Shown: positions 8,264 to 17,606, numbered from the stretch's first letter. The stretch is 64,000 nt of DNA from Lysinibacillus xylanilyticus (GCF_001708185.1 NZ_MDDN01000004.1:186001-250000); one strand, 5' to 3'. The notes: generated by a model from the letters alone, not told the origin. Translations and numbers: made by a program.

Positions 8264-8268
8264 GTTGT

Positions 8269-9372
8269 TTAGGATTTAATGATTTTCCAAAATTCTGTTC
8301 CATAGCTTTTATGACAAAATTCAACAGGTATTTGTGTCTTCTCTAAGTTGTCACCGACACCTATTTTATTAACTTTATTTTGTAATGGTGAGCCAAATGA
8401 AAATGCCAGTTGCAAATCAGTAAGGTTAAATAAAATTGAATGCACTGTGCCAAAGCCTTCTTTGTAATTATGAACAGATAACCCCTTAGGAAACTCTGTT
8501 AAAAGTAGTTCTTGGATTTCATCACTAGATCTTTTTCCGCCTTCCTTACACTTTTTCTCTAATATATCGTATCTTAACTGAGAATGCTCAAGTTTGCCTG
8601 GCTCCATTTCTTGTATTGTTGAAAACAGACCATGGTTAGTTGCAATTAAATAATCTAATTCGGCACGTTTAACTTCTTTTACACCGTCATATGTTCCAAC
8701 CAAAGCTGCGTCGCCATGTGCATCAGCTATAAGTAAATTCATATTCGTTCCTACCGGCATATTGTTAACCATATAAATTGCTTCTTCAACATTTTTACAA
8801 TTTTCTAATAGCGCTCTGACGATAACCATAAACTGTAAACCATGTACAGCTGGTGATCTCATACCTGGATATTTGCCAATAGGCATACCACACGATGCAT
8901 AAGCAACACACAGACCTTTTTCGTTTAAACCTTCACTTCGGCCGAATGTAGAAACAGAAAATCCTGTATGGGTATATTTCCCTTCTACATTTGTTGTACA
9001 TAAGCGCATATCAGAAATATCAGGAGAAAGATCATAATTTCTTACAACATATGTTTTACCATCAGCCATTTTTCCTGGCAAAATAGCCCCTAAACTACAT
9101 CCTCCAGGAATTAACCACGCATTTTGATAATAATTTAATTGGTTAGGTTTATAGCCAAAGCCTTCCGCAAAGCCTTCTAATTCTTCGTTTAAACCTGGGC
9201 AATACTGTGCTATTTGTGCTTTCATTTCAAAATAAGCTTTATCGGAAGTGATATTTTCCGTAAAAAAAAGTGATTTAGCAATAGGATTTTTTTGGAATTC
9301 TCGCGCTTGTTGTTTTCCAATCTCGTATGAATTGCCTTTAAGAAATGTAAATTGTCCTGTATTAGTTCTCAT
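8269..9372 (-). CDS. C45 family autoproteolytic acyltransferase/hydrolase
   Basis: 367 residues of the acyl-CoA:6-aminopenicillanic acid acyltransferase-like (C45) NTN-hydrolase family. The expected nucleophile is C92 in GGCSLGA, exposed by self-cleavage in this family. Further family marks are YVVRNYDLSP, FSVSTFGRSEGLNEKGLCVA and LIATNHGLF. Members hydrolyse linear amides or transfer acyl groups; the substrate here is unknown. The gene lies downstream of a MerR-type operator and of the MerR gene itself, so it is probably the MerR target. Confidence 0.8.
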   Translation of the reverse strand: MRTNTGQFTFLKGNSYEIGKQQAREFQKNPIAKSLFFTENITSDKAYFEMKAQIAQYCPGLNEELEGFAEGFGYKPNQLNYYQNAWLIPGGCSLGAILPGKMADGKTYVVRNYDLSPDISDMRLCTTNVEGKYTHTGFSVSTFGRSEGLNEKGLCVAYASCGMPIGKYPGMRSPAVHGLQFMVIVRALLENCKNVEEAIYMVNNMPVGTNMNLLIADAHGDAALVGTYDGVKEVKRAELDYLIATNHGLFSTIQEMEPGKLEHSQLRYDILEKKCKEGGKRSSDEIQELLLTEFPKGLSVHNYKEGFGTVHSILFNLTDLQLAFSFGSPLQNKVNKIGVGDNLEKTQIPVEFCHKSYGTEFWKIIKS

Positions 9373-9426
9373 TGATATACTCCATTCTGTTTGTTACTAG
9401 CAAGCCATTGTTACCTTGCTAATTAC

Positions 9427-9454
9427 AGAATAAAGTCTCCATTTACTGGAGAGT
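9427..9454 (-). promoter_or_regulatory. MerR-type promoter/operator of the C45 gene
   Basis: On the minus strand a dyad ACTCTCC-(7)-GGAGACT lies between a weak -35 and a TATTCT -10, with the over-long spacer typical of promoters that MerR activators untwist. The CTCC/GGAG half-sites match those of the BmrR/Mta class as I remember them. It is in the gap between the merR stop and the C45 start. A second dyad, TAGCAAG/CTTGCTA, sits in the leader (9398-9421). Confidence 0.55.
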
Positions 9455-9458
9455 TTAG

Positions 9459-10328
9459 CTAGTATCGTTCTTCCTTGATCGACTTTCTTACCTTCACAAA
9501 CACTTTTGTCAAAAAATCATTTGGATGTATCTCAATATTCGGTTTAATATTTATTGGGTTTACTAGTTCAGATGGGATTAACCCCTTTATGTATTGCTCC
9601 ATAAACATCCCTTCTACCTGAAGGAATTGCTTTGTAAGCCATTCCTGTAAGCACCTATAACCATAATGTAGCTCTGAATAGGGTCCTTTTATATTGATAC
9701 AAGCATACTTGCCTTCTGGTATTTCTTTTATATTCGAATTCTGTTGAGATGCTTTTACTGGTAACAGTAGCTCAACATCTGCTATATTTTGATGTCTATC
9801 ATGTTGATGAAAAATCGCAAGAAGCTCCCCATCAATCTCTAATTGATAGGCATATATTCGTTCAAATAATTTTTGCACTAGCTTATCCATGCCAATGATA
9901 TTTATCTTTTCACGGAGGGATAGCACGAGTATTTTTGGTCGTTCTTCTATGTAACAAGTGGATAATGTTGGCTTTGGGGTTAATGTCTCAGCACTCTTTA
10001 GAGAATTTTTCACCTGGACTATATTATGAATTTGTTGCACGATCATTTCTTGTTGGTGCTCTAATTCCTGAATTTTATTAGTTAATCTCAGCTCTAAATC
10101 TTCCCTATCATTTTGTCCTTTAGTAACCTGTTCAATTTCTTTTAATGAAAAATGGCAATTTTTTAGAACCTGTATCGTCTTTAGCTCTTCAATTTTATCG
10201 TAATCATAATAACGATAGCCGGTCACTTGATCTATAAAAGATGGCTCGAGTAACCCAATATCATTATAATATCGAATCGTTTTTATAGGGACATCGCACA
10301 GTTTCGAAAACTTTCCAATGCTATACAT
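9459..10328 (-). CDS. MerR family activator with GyrI-like effector domain
   Basis: 289 residues. The N-terminal MerR DNA-binding domain (MYSIGKFSKLCDVPIKTIRY, then YYNDIGLLEP) is followed by a dimerisation coiled coil (about 85-120) and a C-terminal GyrI/BmrR-like small-molecule domain with EGKYACINIKGPYSELHYGY. This matches the BltR/BmrR subclass, which senses hydrophobic compounds. A MerR-type operator lies just past its stop, upstream of the C45 peptidase gene. Confidence 0.85.
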   Translation of the reverse strand: MYSIGKFSKLCDVPIKTIRYYNDIGLLEPSFIDQVTGYRYYDYDKIEELKTIQVLKNCHFSLKEIEQVTKGQNDREDLELRLTNKIQELEHQQEMIVQQIHNIVQVKNSLKSAETLTPKPTLSTCYIEERPKILVLSLREKINIIGMDKLVQKLFERIYAYQLEIDGELLAIFHQHDRHQNIADVELLLPVKASQQNSNIKEIPEGKYACINIKGPYSELHYGYRCLQEWLTKQFLQVEGMFMEQYIKGLIPSELVNPINIKPNIEIHPNDFLTKVFVKVRKSIKEERY

Positions 10329-10448
10329 AATAAAACCTTCTTTTCAAATTTTGTTGAATTCAATTAATCGTACTATTTCTTTTACTTTCAAATCGCTCCT
10401 TGCTTAGTTATTATATATCGTACGATAGAATGTGGTAAATGTTTCAAA

Positions 10449-10527
10449 TCGTATGACCATAACATGGGGTTGATTGGGTCGTTCGATGACCTGCTCCGTT
10501 CGCAGTCTCATCGATCAGCTTGCCCAA
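10449..10527 (+). repeat. CCATAACG interspersed repeat, copy 2
   Basis: Starts GACCATAACATGGGGTTGAT and is followed by a region able to fold (GATGACCTGCTCCGTTCGCA ... CTCATCGATC). Same leading motif as copies at 17.61 and 57.73 kb. It lies upstream of merR. Confidence 0.6.
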
Positions 10528-10559
10528 ATACATAAGATGATTTATATAAAGAGCCCTAA

Positions 10560-10594
10560 GAAAACAAAAGAGTATGCTCTGATTTGAGCATACT
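10560..10594 (-). terminator. Intrinsic terminator
   Basis: AGTATGCTC/GAGCATACT stem followed on the minus strand by CTTTTGTTTTCTT. It ends the DUF3784/small-ORF unit. Confidence 0.7.
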
Positions 10595-10608
10595 TCCTTT
10601 GTTAGATA

Positions 10609-10785
10609 CTAATTATGAGCATTTCTGATACTATGCAATGGATGATTATACAGTTTCGTAGGGGCATCGTCTTTCTTCCGTGGGTATTTACTAATTTCAA
10701 TCGTTTCACCTCTTAATAAACAGGAGATGAATTGCTCATATAGAAACTTACTTTTTAAAGCGATTGCCTGTATTGGCGTATACAA
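10609..10785 (-). CDS. Unrecognised small frame downstream of DUF3784
   Basis: 58 codons from a TTG, overlapping the end of the DUF3784 gene by 38 nt in another frame and stopping just before a terminator. It contains KFLYEQFISCLLRGETIEIS and a basic YPRKKDD segment. Residue use looks protein-like, but no ribosome binding site is visible. It may be a real translationally coupled small gene or the 3' remnant of one. Confidence 0.3.
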   Translation of the reverse strand: MYTPIQAIALKSKFLYEQFISCLLRGETIEISKYPRKKDDAPTKLYNHPLHSIRNAHN

Positions 10786-11035
10786 TTGTGAAAATTGTAA
10801 GCCCTATAAAGAGAATTAGCCCTACGATAAATAGCCATTCCGTCTTAAATAGCTCATTTAGCCCCCATAATAGCAAGCAAAAACAGTAGCCATACATCAC
10901 CTTACCCATAAATTTAGCAAGTGCTTTTTCGTTATATTTCTCTTTTTCACTGTCAGACATCGTATTATAGCCTGCTAGTAAAAATGCTCCTTTTCCTTGA
11001 GATAAAACGATCGCAAAGATTAGGAATGGAGTCAT
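10748..11035 (-). CDS. DUF3784 membrane protein, probably 5'-truncated
   Basis: 95 residues. GKGAFLLAGYNTMSDSEKEK is the DUF3784 signature, followed by three membrane helices. Family members usually have about ten more residues, forming a full first helix before GKG; here only MTPFLIFAIVLSQ remains. The ATG lies 3 nt from the end of an interspersed repeat, which leaves no normal Shine-Dalgarno site. I infer that insertion of the repeat replaced the original 5' end; the gene may or may not still be expressed. Confidence 0.7.
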   Translation of the reverse strand: MTPFLIFAIVLSQGKGAFLLAGYNTMSDSEKEKYNEKALAKFMGKVMYGYCFCLLLWGLNELFKTEWLFIVGLILFIGLTIFTIVYANTGNRFKK

Positions 11036-11038
11036 GTA

Positions 11039-11173
11039 TCAATTATGCCTCGGCATAATTGCGTCCGGAATCGGCTTTGTGCTAGCACAAAGAACTCCTT
11101 TCCGATTCCGTGACATCCGCCGGAGGCTTTAACTTATTTCATCGGATGTTTGAACATCTGTTGAAAGAAGTTA
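11039..11173 (+). repeat. Multi-hairpin interspersed element, copy 1
   Basis: About 135 bp made of a 20-bp palindrome AATTATGCCTCGGCATAATT, an inverted repeat GGAATCGGCTTTGTGC/GCACAAAG...CGATTCC, and a third hairpin around CATCGGATGTTTGAACATCT. Copies 2 (28.46 kb) and 3 (54.13 kb) align along the full length. The AATTATGCC end faces the DUF3784 start. Confidence 0.85.
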
Positions 11174-11199
11174 TAAAACAAACAACGGCTTCCATATAC

Positions 11200-12489
11200 T
11201 TAGTCTCTATTTTCATTCATAATAAATTGCTGAATGGCTGGTAGTAGTTCCTTATGAAGTGGCAATGATGGGTCTGAATACGTCGCTAAATTGCCTGCAC
11301 GATCTGCTGGGGCATCCTTTAACACATGATTCATGCCGTCCATATATAAGAGCTCAGCAACTTGTTTACCTTTCTTTAACGCCTCCGCATCCGTTGCTGT
11401 TACTTGTAGGTCATTCGTACCTTGGACAAGTAGAACACGGCTATTCACTTTTGCTAACTCACTTGCAGGGTTATATTTTAACCATGACATCATATAGGGT
11501 TGAACAGAAGAACGGAATAATGCTTGTAAATCTGGTGATACGTTCTTCACTAGCTCGCCTTTTTTCAGGGATGCCAGTATATCTGTTGATTCCTTTAGAA
11601 GCTGTGGTGATAACTGACCTTTTAATTGCTCTAGCAGAACTTCATCTATTGGTCTTCCAGTGCCTGCTATGGAAACAAAGGACTCTACATTTGTTTTTTG
11701 TGCTGCTAATAAACCGATTAGTGAGCCTTCGCTATGTCCAATAATATGGACACTTGAATAAGCTTTATTAGCTAAAAGGGTATTAATTACTTGAACTGCG
11801 TCGTCTACATAATAGTCAATAGACATATCCTCTTCCTTTGTTGAGAGAGATTTATTGTCCCCAATTCCACGCTTATCGTAACGAACAGATGCTATCCCTT
11901 CATTCGCTAAGCCTTCTGCCAGCATTTTCAAACTATCATTTTTCCCAGCTAAAGCCGAATTACCATCCTTATCAGTTGGACCCGAGCCAGCTAAAATTAG
12001 TACAACTGGAGATGGCTCCTTACTAGCCTTTTGAAGTGCCACTGTTAAATCACCATCTTTAACAGGAATCTTCACTGTTTCATAAGTCACAGGTTGTTCT
12101 TTATAAGGTTTTAACACTAGTGGGAATTTGCCACCATTTTGTTGGAATGTTGCCTCAATTTGCTGATCTTTTAATGTACCGTTAATTTCAATATTAGAAC
12201 CATTTAAGTTGATTGCAACCGTTACTTGATCGCCGTTATATTTAAGGTTGTTAAATGGATAATTGGCTAAGCCTTGTGCTGGTACTGATAATGTCCCACT
12301 ATCCTTTTTCAACTCAACAATAATCGGAAGTGCTCCGTTTGGTGTCTCAATATTGCCTTGCCATTTTCCTACTAGCTGTTCATTCATTTTATTGTTCCCC
12401 TTAGTCTCTTTTCCTTTTGCATTATCTTCCTTCTGAGCGCATGCTGCTAATAAAAAGAGTGCGCAACATATAAATAACAGTTTTTTCAT
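11200..12489 (-). CDS. Alpha/beta-hydrolase lipoprotein
   Basis: 429 residues, exported and lipid-anchored: signal peptide with lipobox LAAC (Cys17). Residues about 35-135 form a beta-rich domain (LVGKWQGNIETP) like that found before some bacterial alpha/beta hydrolases, then the hydrolase fold with LILAGSGPTDKDGN, YDKRGIG, nucleophile elbow GHSEGS (Ser253), Asp in LLVQGTNDLQV and His in MDGMNHVLK. An esterase or peptidase-like role at the cell surface is likely. It is 13 nt downstream of the DUF1648 membrane protein and probably belongs to its operon. Confidence 0.85.
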   Translation of the reverse strand: MKKLLFICCALFLLAACAQKEDNAKGKETKGNNKMNEQLVGKWQGNIETPNGALPIIVELKKDSGTLSVPAQGLANYPFNNLKYNGDQVTVAINLNGSNIEINGTLKDQQIEATFQQNGGKFPLVLKPYKEQPVTYETVKIPVKDGDLTVALQKASKEPSPVVLILAGSGPTDKDGNSALAGKNDSLKMLAEGLANEGIASVRYDKRGIGDNKSLSTKEEDMSIDYYVDDAVQVINTLLANKAYSSVHIIGHSEGSLIGLLAAQKTNVESFVSIAGTGRPIDEVLLEQLKGQLSPQLLKESTDILASLKKGELVKNVSPDLQALFRSSVQPYMMSWLKYNPASELAKVNSRVLLVQGTNDLQVTATDAEALKKGKQVAELLYMDGMNHVLKDAPADRAGNLATYSDPSLPLHKELLPAIQQFIMNENRD

Positions 12490-12502
12490 AAAATCTCCCT
12501 CT

Positions 12503-13582
12503 CTATTTAAAGATGGTCAATAAGATTGGCAAAAATATGACGAATAAAATGATATAGCTCCATTTATTTGCCAGATTCAGGGTCCAACCAACACCGAATT
12601 TTTTTTGTACTAATAATGAAGGGTCATTTTTATTAATGTATAAAATACCCCATTTCCAGTATCGATCATCGGCAGCAGCTGTTTCATTTGTATGTAAATC
12701 ATCAAAACGTTCATTACTTTTATTGAACTTCCAAATTAAGAGGATAAGCCCACCTAAAGTGACTACATTAAAAACGATAAAGAGCGGGAAAAAGTAAGGA
12801 ACTATTTGATCCTCTAAAATCACTGTCGTGTAATGTGAAACTACAAAAAGAATGGTTAAACTAAAATTAATTGCAACTAAGTACCAGCTTCCATACTTAC
12901 GTTGTTTAAGCTCTCTATTGGCTGAAGCTTCTTTGTCTTGTGCACTCAACTGTATTTTGGCACTTTTCATACCTTTACTCATGATGAAAAAGCTAATTTG
13001 TAGCCCTAGTAACATAAGTGGCAATTCGATAACTGATAGCCATGTTTTTTCTGTCCAGGCATCTACCTCACCTGCTGCATTCCAATGGGTAGCAAATACA
13101 TCTGGGATGGAACTGTAATTCATATAAGTAAAGGTAATCAATGCTAAAGTGATAATAATTGGTAATGTAAAAAATGTAGATGAAAGTGCTTCATCTCTGT
13201 CTCGTATAGATAAATCCATGACATAAACAGTCTTTACGTGTGCTTCCCAATCTTCTTGTTTTTTCAGCTTTTTTGTTTTTAAATGATAAAACATATAAAG
13301 TCCAGCTGATATGAGTAGCATGATGTATAGTAAAATAAAGGATAATAAAACAAATTTCTCTTCCTGAATGGACGTATATAGTAGTAAAATTTGGCCTAAA
13401 AGAAAGGCAATTGCTATGCTCCCAACGAACATGCTGTAGTGCTTTTTGAATAATCGTAATTGCTGATGTTGCACATAGGGCTCTGGAATTGAAACACCAA
13501 ACACGATTGTTTTTCTAGTTAAATGTGGTGTTATTGTTTCCAATACTCCTACGAAGATAAAAATGCCTAATATAAAAAGCAT
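12503..13582 (-). CDS. DUF1648/DUF5808 membrane protein
   Basis: 359 residues with about eight membrane helices. The DUF1648 motif IPDVFATHWNAAGEVDAWTE is near residue 160 and the C-terminal DDRYWKWGILYINKNDPSLL with FGVGWTLNLAN is DUF5808-like. These proteins are common next to YtrA-type GntR regulators. Function is not established; a role in envelope stress or immunity (compare SdpI, which has DUF1648) is possible. It lies 7 nt after the GntR gene. Confidence 0.75.
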   Translation of the reverse strand: MLFILGIFIFVGVLETITPHLTRKTIVFGVSIPEPYVQHQQLRLFKKHYSMFVGSIAIAFLLGQILLLYTSIQEEKFVLLSFILLYIMLLISAGLYMFYHLKTKKLKKQEDWEAHVKTVYVMDLSIRDRDEALSSTFFTLPIIITLALITFTYMNYSSIPDVFATHWNAAGEVDAWTEKTWLSVIELPLMLLGLQISFFIMSKGMKSAKIQLSAQDKEASANRELKQRKYGSWYLVAINFSLTILFVVSHYTTVILEDQIVPYFFPLFIVFNVVTLGGLILLIWKFNKSNERFDDLHTNETAAADDRYWKWGILYINKNDPSLLVQKKFGVGWTLNLANKWSYIILFVIFLPILLTIFK

Positions 13583-13589
13583 ATTTTCC

Positions 13590-13967
13590 CTACTTCCATT
13601 GTTTTAAAATTCGATGAAACAAACTCGTCATCTGATCTTTTTCAAGGCCACGTGCCAATGCTTCAGCCATAATTGGCTTTAATGCATTTTCTACTTTTTC
13701 CACTTCTGTCTCTTCCAGTTCTTTTTTTTGACCACCGATAATGATCGCCTTTGCTTTCGGCTTTAATTCAATTAAGCCTTTTTCTTCAAGTTCATGATAG
13801 CTTTTACTTACCGTACTGACATTAATACCCAAATCCGAAGCCATTGAACGAACTGACGGTAATGTATCACCATTTTTTAATTCACCCTTAGCAATTAACT
13901 CAATTAACTGATTCGCTAACTGTTTATAAAGCTGTAATTCACTGCTTGGATCTAAATGAATTTGCAT
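13590..13967 (-). CDS. GntR family regulator, YtrA-like
   Basis: About 125 residues: a winged helix-turn-helix (LYKQLANQLIELIAKGELKN, LPSVRSMASDLGINVSTVSK) and a short helical tail for dimerisation, as in the YtrA subfamily. An ATG 48 nt upstream is in frame, but GGAGGGG stands 4 nt before the ATG at 13967, so I use that start. It probably autoregulates the three-gene unit GntR-DUF1648-lipoprotein hydrolase. Confidence 0.85.
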   Translation of the reverse strand: MQIHLDPSSELQLYKQLANQLIELIAKGELKNGDTLPSVRSMASDLGINVSTVSKSYHELEEKGLIELKPKAKAIIIGGQKKELEETEVEKVENALKPIMAEALARGLEKDQMTSLFHRILKQWK

Positions 13968-14071
13968 CTTACCCCTCCAATCTGTATCGCTTATCACCAA
14001 ACAGAAATCTGTCATACTTAGAATAATACAGATTTGTATTTAATGTCAAATTAATTACCAATCTCCTCAAA

Positions 14072-14100
14072 TAAAAAGGACCCAGAAAAATTCTGGATCC
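14072..14100 (-). terminator. Terminator of the decayed YpzG-like gene
   Basis: GGACCCAGAA/TTCTGGATCC hairpin with T-run on the minus strand. Sequence and position parallel the terminator at 3.48 kb. Confidence 0.7.
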
Positions 14101-14129
14101 AAGAACACTTATTTCTATTTGATTTTATT

Positions 14130-14274
14130 TGTATCGGTTTTTGCTTCTTCTTAAGCTACAGCAAAACAGAAGATCCTCTGCCTCACCAATTCCTTAAGAT
14201 TTTTAGAAGCTCACCTTATACAACTGTGGCGGACTTTCCTGAGATTCCTGGTCTTTGGGTGTTAGACTACTCAT
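14130..14274 (-). pseudogene. Decayed paralogue of the YpzG-like gene
   Basis: The ATG at 14274 has the same AGGAGGATGNNA leader as the copy at 3.69 kb and reads MSSLTPKDQESQESPPQLYK, but stops after 23 codons. Beyond the stop the DNA still aligns to the intact copy (for example AAGAAGAAGCAAAAACCG against AGAAGTGAAGCAAAAGCCCG). The SQVNGET core is gone. This is a paralogue inactivated by small indels. Confidence 0.5.
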
Positions 14275-14347
14275 TCTACATCCTCCTAATCATATTAGAT
14301 TAATAAGTGATTCCGCACTTAATATGAACCGTTTCATAAGTGTTTAT

Positions 14348-14503
14348 TCATGTGAAGAGCATTTCATAGGCAAATTCAATAATCATTTTACGTAAATCTG
14401 GTGCTACATCAGCTAGTGCATCTGCCTCAATCATTCGTGCCGCTTCTTCCTTTGTCACATACTGTTTAATTGTTTCGTACCCCTTTGAAAAACGCTCATT
14501 CAT
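14348..14503 (-). pseudogene. 5' fragment of a carboxymuconolactone decarboxylase family gene
   Basis: 51 residues from an ATG with GGGAGGGA seven nt upstream. It reads MNERFSKGYETIKQYV... DALADVAPDLRKMIIEFAYE, the N-terminal helices of CMD/AhpD-like proteins (about 110-130 residues), and ends where the catalytic CxxH part should follow. The next bases show no continuation in any frame. It overlaps nothing and is probably non-functional. Confidence 0.55.
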
Positions 14504-14530
14504 TGAAATCCCTCCCATTGTTATTTCTTT

Positions 14531-14567
14531 AAACAAAAACCCCAATTCCGCGTCTCCAGAATTGGGG
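14531..14567 (-). terminator. Terminator of the argGH operon
   Basis: CCCCAATTC/GAATTGGGG stem, minus-strand T-run. It lies 145 nt past argH; nothing else is visible in the gap. Confidence 0.8.
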
Positions 14568-14712
14568 ATTGTCCTTCACGTATGTAAGGGTCTCTATTCC
14601 GTCTCACCCTCTGGCTCTGACGAAAAAGGATAATGGTTTTCATAGTGCCTCACTGGACAGCTTTAATGAATATCTATGCAAAAGTCACGAGGACATGCAC
14701 GCTAAATTATGG

Positions 14713-16086
14713 TTAAGCAAAACAAGCTTTTGCTTTTTCGATTTGGATTTTTACTTGATCAAATCCTGTGCCACCTAAAGAATGACGACGACGAACTGCT
14801 GCTTCAGGCGCTAATACATCGTAAATATCCCCTTCGATCAGATCACTTTCTTGTTTCATCTCTTCAAGCGGTAAATCTAATAAATAGATGCCCTTTTGAA
14901 TACATGTGAATACAAGTTTTCCTGTCACTTCATGTGCTTCACGGAAAGGCATACCTTTTGTTGCAAGGTAATCTGCAAGCTCCGTAGCATTGGAGAAGTC
15001 AGAGTGTACTGCCTGGTGCAAACGCTCTGTCTTGACAGTCATTGTGCGAATCATACCTTCAAAGATTTTTAGGGAACCAAGAATTGTATGGACGGTATCG
15101 AACATACCTTCTTTATCTTCTTGCATATCTTTGTTGTATGTTAACGGTGTTCCTTTAAGGACTGTTAATAAGCCCATTAAGTTACCGTATACACGTCCTG
15201 TTTTTCCACGAATTAACTCGGCCATATCAGGATTTTTCTTTTGAGGCATAATGGAAGAACCTGTTGAGAAGGCATCATCCAATTCGATAAATTTGAATTC
15301 GTCTGTTGACCACAAAATAATTTCCTCTGCAAAACGAGATAAATGCGCCATTAATAATGATGAATGGCTTAAAAATTCAACGATAAAATCACGGTCACTT
15401 ACCGCATCCATGGAATTGGCATAAACTTCGCTGAAGCCTAGAAGCTCCGCTGATTTTAATCGGTCGATTGGGAAAGTTGTACCAGCCATTGCTCCTGCAC
15501 CTAAAGGCAGAATATCAATACGCTTCATCGATTCCGTAAAACGTTGTTTATCACGCTCTAACATCCAGAAATAGGCCATTAAGTGATGAGCAAATGAGAT
15601 TGGCTGTGCACGTTGTAAATGTGTATAGCCTGGAGCAATCGTTTCCACATGCTCTTCTGCCTTTTCTAGCAATGTTTTTTGGAATGTTTCAATTAAACCG
15701 ATTGCTTCCTTCACACGCTTCTTTAAGAAAATATGCATATCCGTTGCTACTTGGTCATTTCGGCTACGGCCTGTGTGAAGCTTACCACCTACAGGACCAA
15801 TTAAATCAATGAGCATTTTTTCCAGATTTAAGTGAATATCTTCATTGGCAACTGTAAATTCAAGCTCTCCTGCGATTGCTTTCTCTTGTAATTGTGCAAG
15901 GCCACCGAGAATTGCCTCTACGTCAGCAGCTGGTAAAATTCCTGTTGCGCCAAGCATCGTAACATGCGCTATGCTACCTTCTAGATCTTCTAGAACAAGC
16001 TGTTGGTCAAAGCCAATCGATGCGCCGAACTCGTCCACCCATGCTTCTGCTGATTTTTGGAAACGTCCGCCCCAAAGTTTTGTCAT
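14713..16086 (-). CDS. argH: Argininosuccinate lyase
   Basis: Splits argininosuccinate into arginine and fumarate, the last step of arginine synthesis. 457 residues, the family's normal length. The fumarase/aspartase superfamily signature [12 protein letters not shown], the N-terminal [20 protein letters not shown], the [15 protein letters not shown] substrate loop and [16 protein letters not shown] are all intact. It follows argG by 74 nt in the same direction; the two form the standard Bacillus argGH unit. Confidence 0.97.
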   Translation of the reverse strand: MTKLWGGRFQKSAEAWVDEFGASIGFDQQLVLEDLEGSIAHVTMLGATGILPAADVEAILGGLAQLQEKAIAGELEFTVANEDIHLNLEKMLIDLIGPVGGKLHTGRSRNDQVATDMHIFLKKRVKEAIGLIETFQKTLLEKAEEHVETIAPGYTHLQRAQPISFAHHLMAYFWMLERDKQRFTESMKRIDILPLGAGAMAGTTFPIDRLKSAELLGFSEVYANSMDAVSDRDFIVEFLSHSSLLMAHLSRFAEEIILWSTDEFKFIELDDAFSTGSSIMPQKKNPDMAELIRGKTGRVYGNLMGLLTVLKGTPLTYNKDMQEDKEGMFDTVHTILGSLKIFEGMIRTMTVKTERLHQAVHSDFSNATELADYLATKGMPFREAHEVTGKLVFTCIQKGIYLLDLPLEEMKQESDLIEGDIYDVLAPEAAVRRRHSLGGTGFDQVKIQIEKAKACFA

Positions 16087-16160
16087 AACAGCTCACCTTT
16101 TCCTTCATGACTGATCAAAAAGGTGCAGCGCAATGCTACACTACACCTTACTTGTCAAAA

Positions 16161-17354
16161 TTATTTTTTATTAACAGAAGAATTCACTACTGTTGGCAGA
16201 CCCCATAATTCGATAAAGCCTACTGCTGAAGCATGGTTGAATTGGTCTTCTTTAGAATATGTTGCTAGCTTCTCACTATAAAGTGAATTTGGAGATTTAC
16301 GTCCTTCCACAATTGCATGACCTTTGTAAAGCTTCACACGCACAGTTCCATTTACAAATTTTTGTGATTCAGCAAGGAATGACTCCAGTGCTACACGTAA
16401 TGGAGAGAACCATAAACCATCATAAATTAATTCAGATAATTTTTTCTCAATGACTGGCTTGAAGTGTGCTAACTCTTTTACAAGCGTTAAGTCTTCAAGC
16501 TCTTTATGAGCCGTTAATAGCACTTTTGCTCCTGGAATTTCGTATACTTCACGAGATTTTATACCAACTAATCGGTTTTCTACGTGATCGATACGACCAA
16601 CACCGTGTGCTCCAGCTACTGCATTTAGCTCTTGGATTAAATCAGCAAGCTTCATTTCTTTACCGTTTAAAGATACTGGCTTACCAGCAACAAATTCAAT
16701 TTCTACGTATTCCGCTTCATCTGGAGCATTTTCTACAGAAACTGTTAAACCATATGCTTCTTCTGGTGGAGATACCCATGGATCTTCCATTACGCCCGCT
16801 TCATTTGCACGACCCCATAAGTTTTGGTCGATAGAGAATGGTGAATCTAACGTTGCAGGAATCGGTACATCATGTTTCATTGCATATTCGATTTCCTCAT
16901 CACGGCTCCAGCCCCACTCACGTACAGGTGCTAATACTTCTAAGTCTGGATTTAACGCTTTGATTGAAACTTCGAAACGAACTTGGTCATTCCCTTTACC
17001 TGTGCAACCATGAGCTACTGCGTCCGCACCTACTTGGTTTGCAATTTCCACTAATTTTTTAGAAATTAATGGACGAGAAAGTGCCGATACTAGTGGATAT
17101 TTTTGTTCGTACCAAGTATGAGCTTGTAATGAAATTAATGCATATTCTTCAGCAAACTCATCCTTCGCATCTACCATATATGATTCAATAGCTCCTACTT
17201 GAAGAGCTTTATTTTTTACAAATTCAAGATCCTTACCTTCACCTACGTCAAGACAAACTGCAATAACGTCCCAACCTTGTTCTTTTAACCATGGAATTGC
17301 TACCGAAGTATCAAGACCGCCTGAGTATGCTAATACTACTTTTTTATTTGCCAT
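16161..17354 (-). CDS. argG: Argininosuccinate synthase
   Basis: Joins citrulline and aspartate at the cost of ATP. The P-loop-like [15 protein letters not shown] near residue 8, [10 protein letters not shown] and the [14 protein letters not shown] segment identify it; about 397 residues is normal length. An in-frame ATG 48 nt further upstream exists, but GGAGGCG stands 9 nt before the ATG at 17354 and the family starts [13 protein letters not shown], so the shorter start is used. ARG-box-like sites lie upstream. Confidence 0.97.
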   Translation of the reverse strand: MANKKVVLAYSGGLDTSVAIPWLKEQGWDVIAVCLDVGEGKDLEFVKNKALQVGAIESYMVDAKDEFAEEYALISLQAHTWYEQKYPLVSALSRPLISKKLVEIANQVGADAVAHGCTGKGNDQVRFEVSIKALNPDLEVLAPVREWGWSRDEEIEYAMKHDVPIPATLDSPFSIDQNLWGRANEAGVMEDPWVSPPEEAYGLTVSVENAPDEAEYVEIEFVAGKPVSLNGKEMKLADLIQELNAVAGAHGVGRIDHVENRLVGIKSREVYEIPGAKVLLTAHKELEDLTLVKELAHFKPVIEKKLSELIYDGLWFSPLRVALESFLAESQKFVNGTVRVKLYKGHAIVEGRKSPNSLYSEKLATYSKEDQFNHASAVGFIELWGLPTVVNSSVNKK

Positions 17355-17386
17355 AACAAATGCGCCTCCAATTTGCTCTATAGGAT

Positions 17387-17402
17387 ATGTATTTTTATAC
17401 AT
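17387..17402 (-). promoter_or_regulatory. Candidate ArgR/AhrC operator upstream of argG
   Basis: ATGTATAAAAATACAT is a near-perfect 16-bp palindrome resembling ARG boxes, 33 nt before the argG start. A second weaker version, ATTTATAAAAATACAC, lies at about 17453-17468. Position and symmetry fit arginine repression; binding is not shown. Confidence 0.45.
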
Positions 17403-17606
17403 TCACTTAAAAGTTTATACACGAATAGTATCATGTTATAAAAATAAAAACAAGTGTATTTTTATAAATTTATAGACTTTTATGTTTATTGTAAAAAGTA
17501 AGTCATTCCTACACTTTCAGCCATTGTACAAACTGTGAATATTTTCACTCGGAAAAACGATTTTTTACTCGCTACATGAATGTATATAATATAAATTTTA
17601 GGAAAG

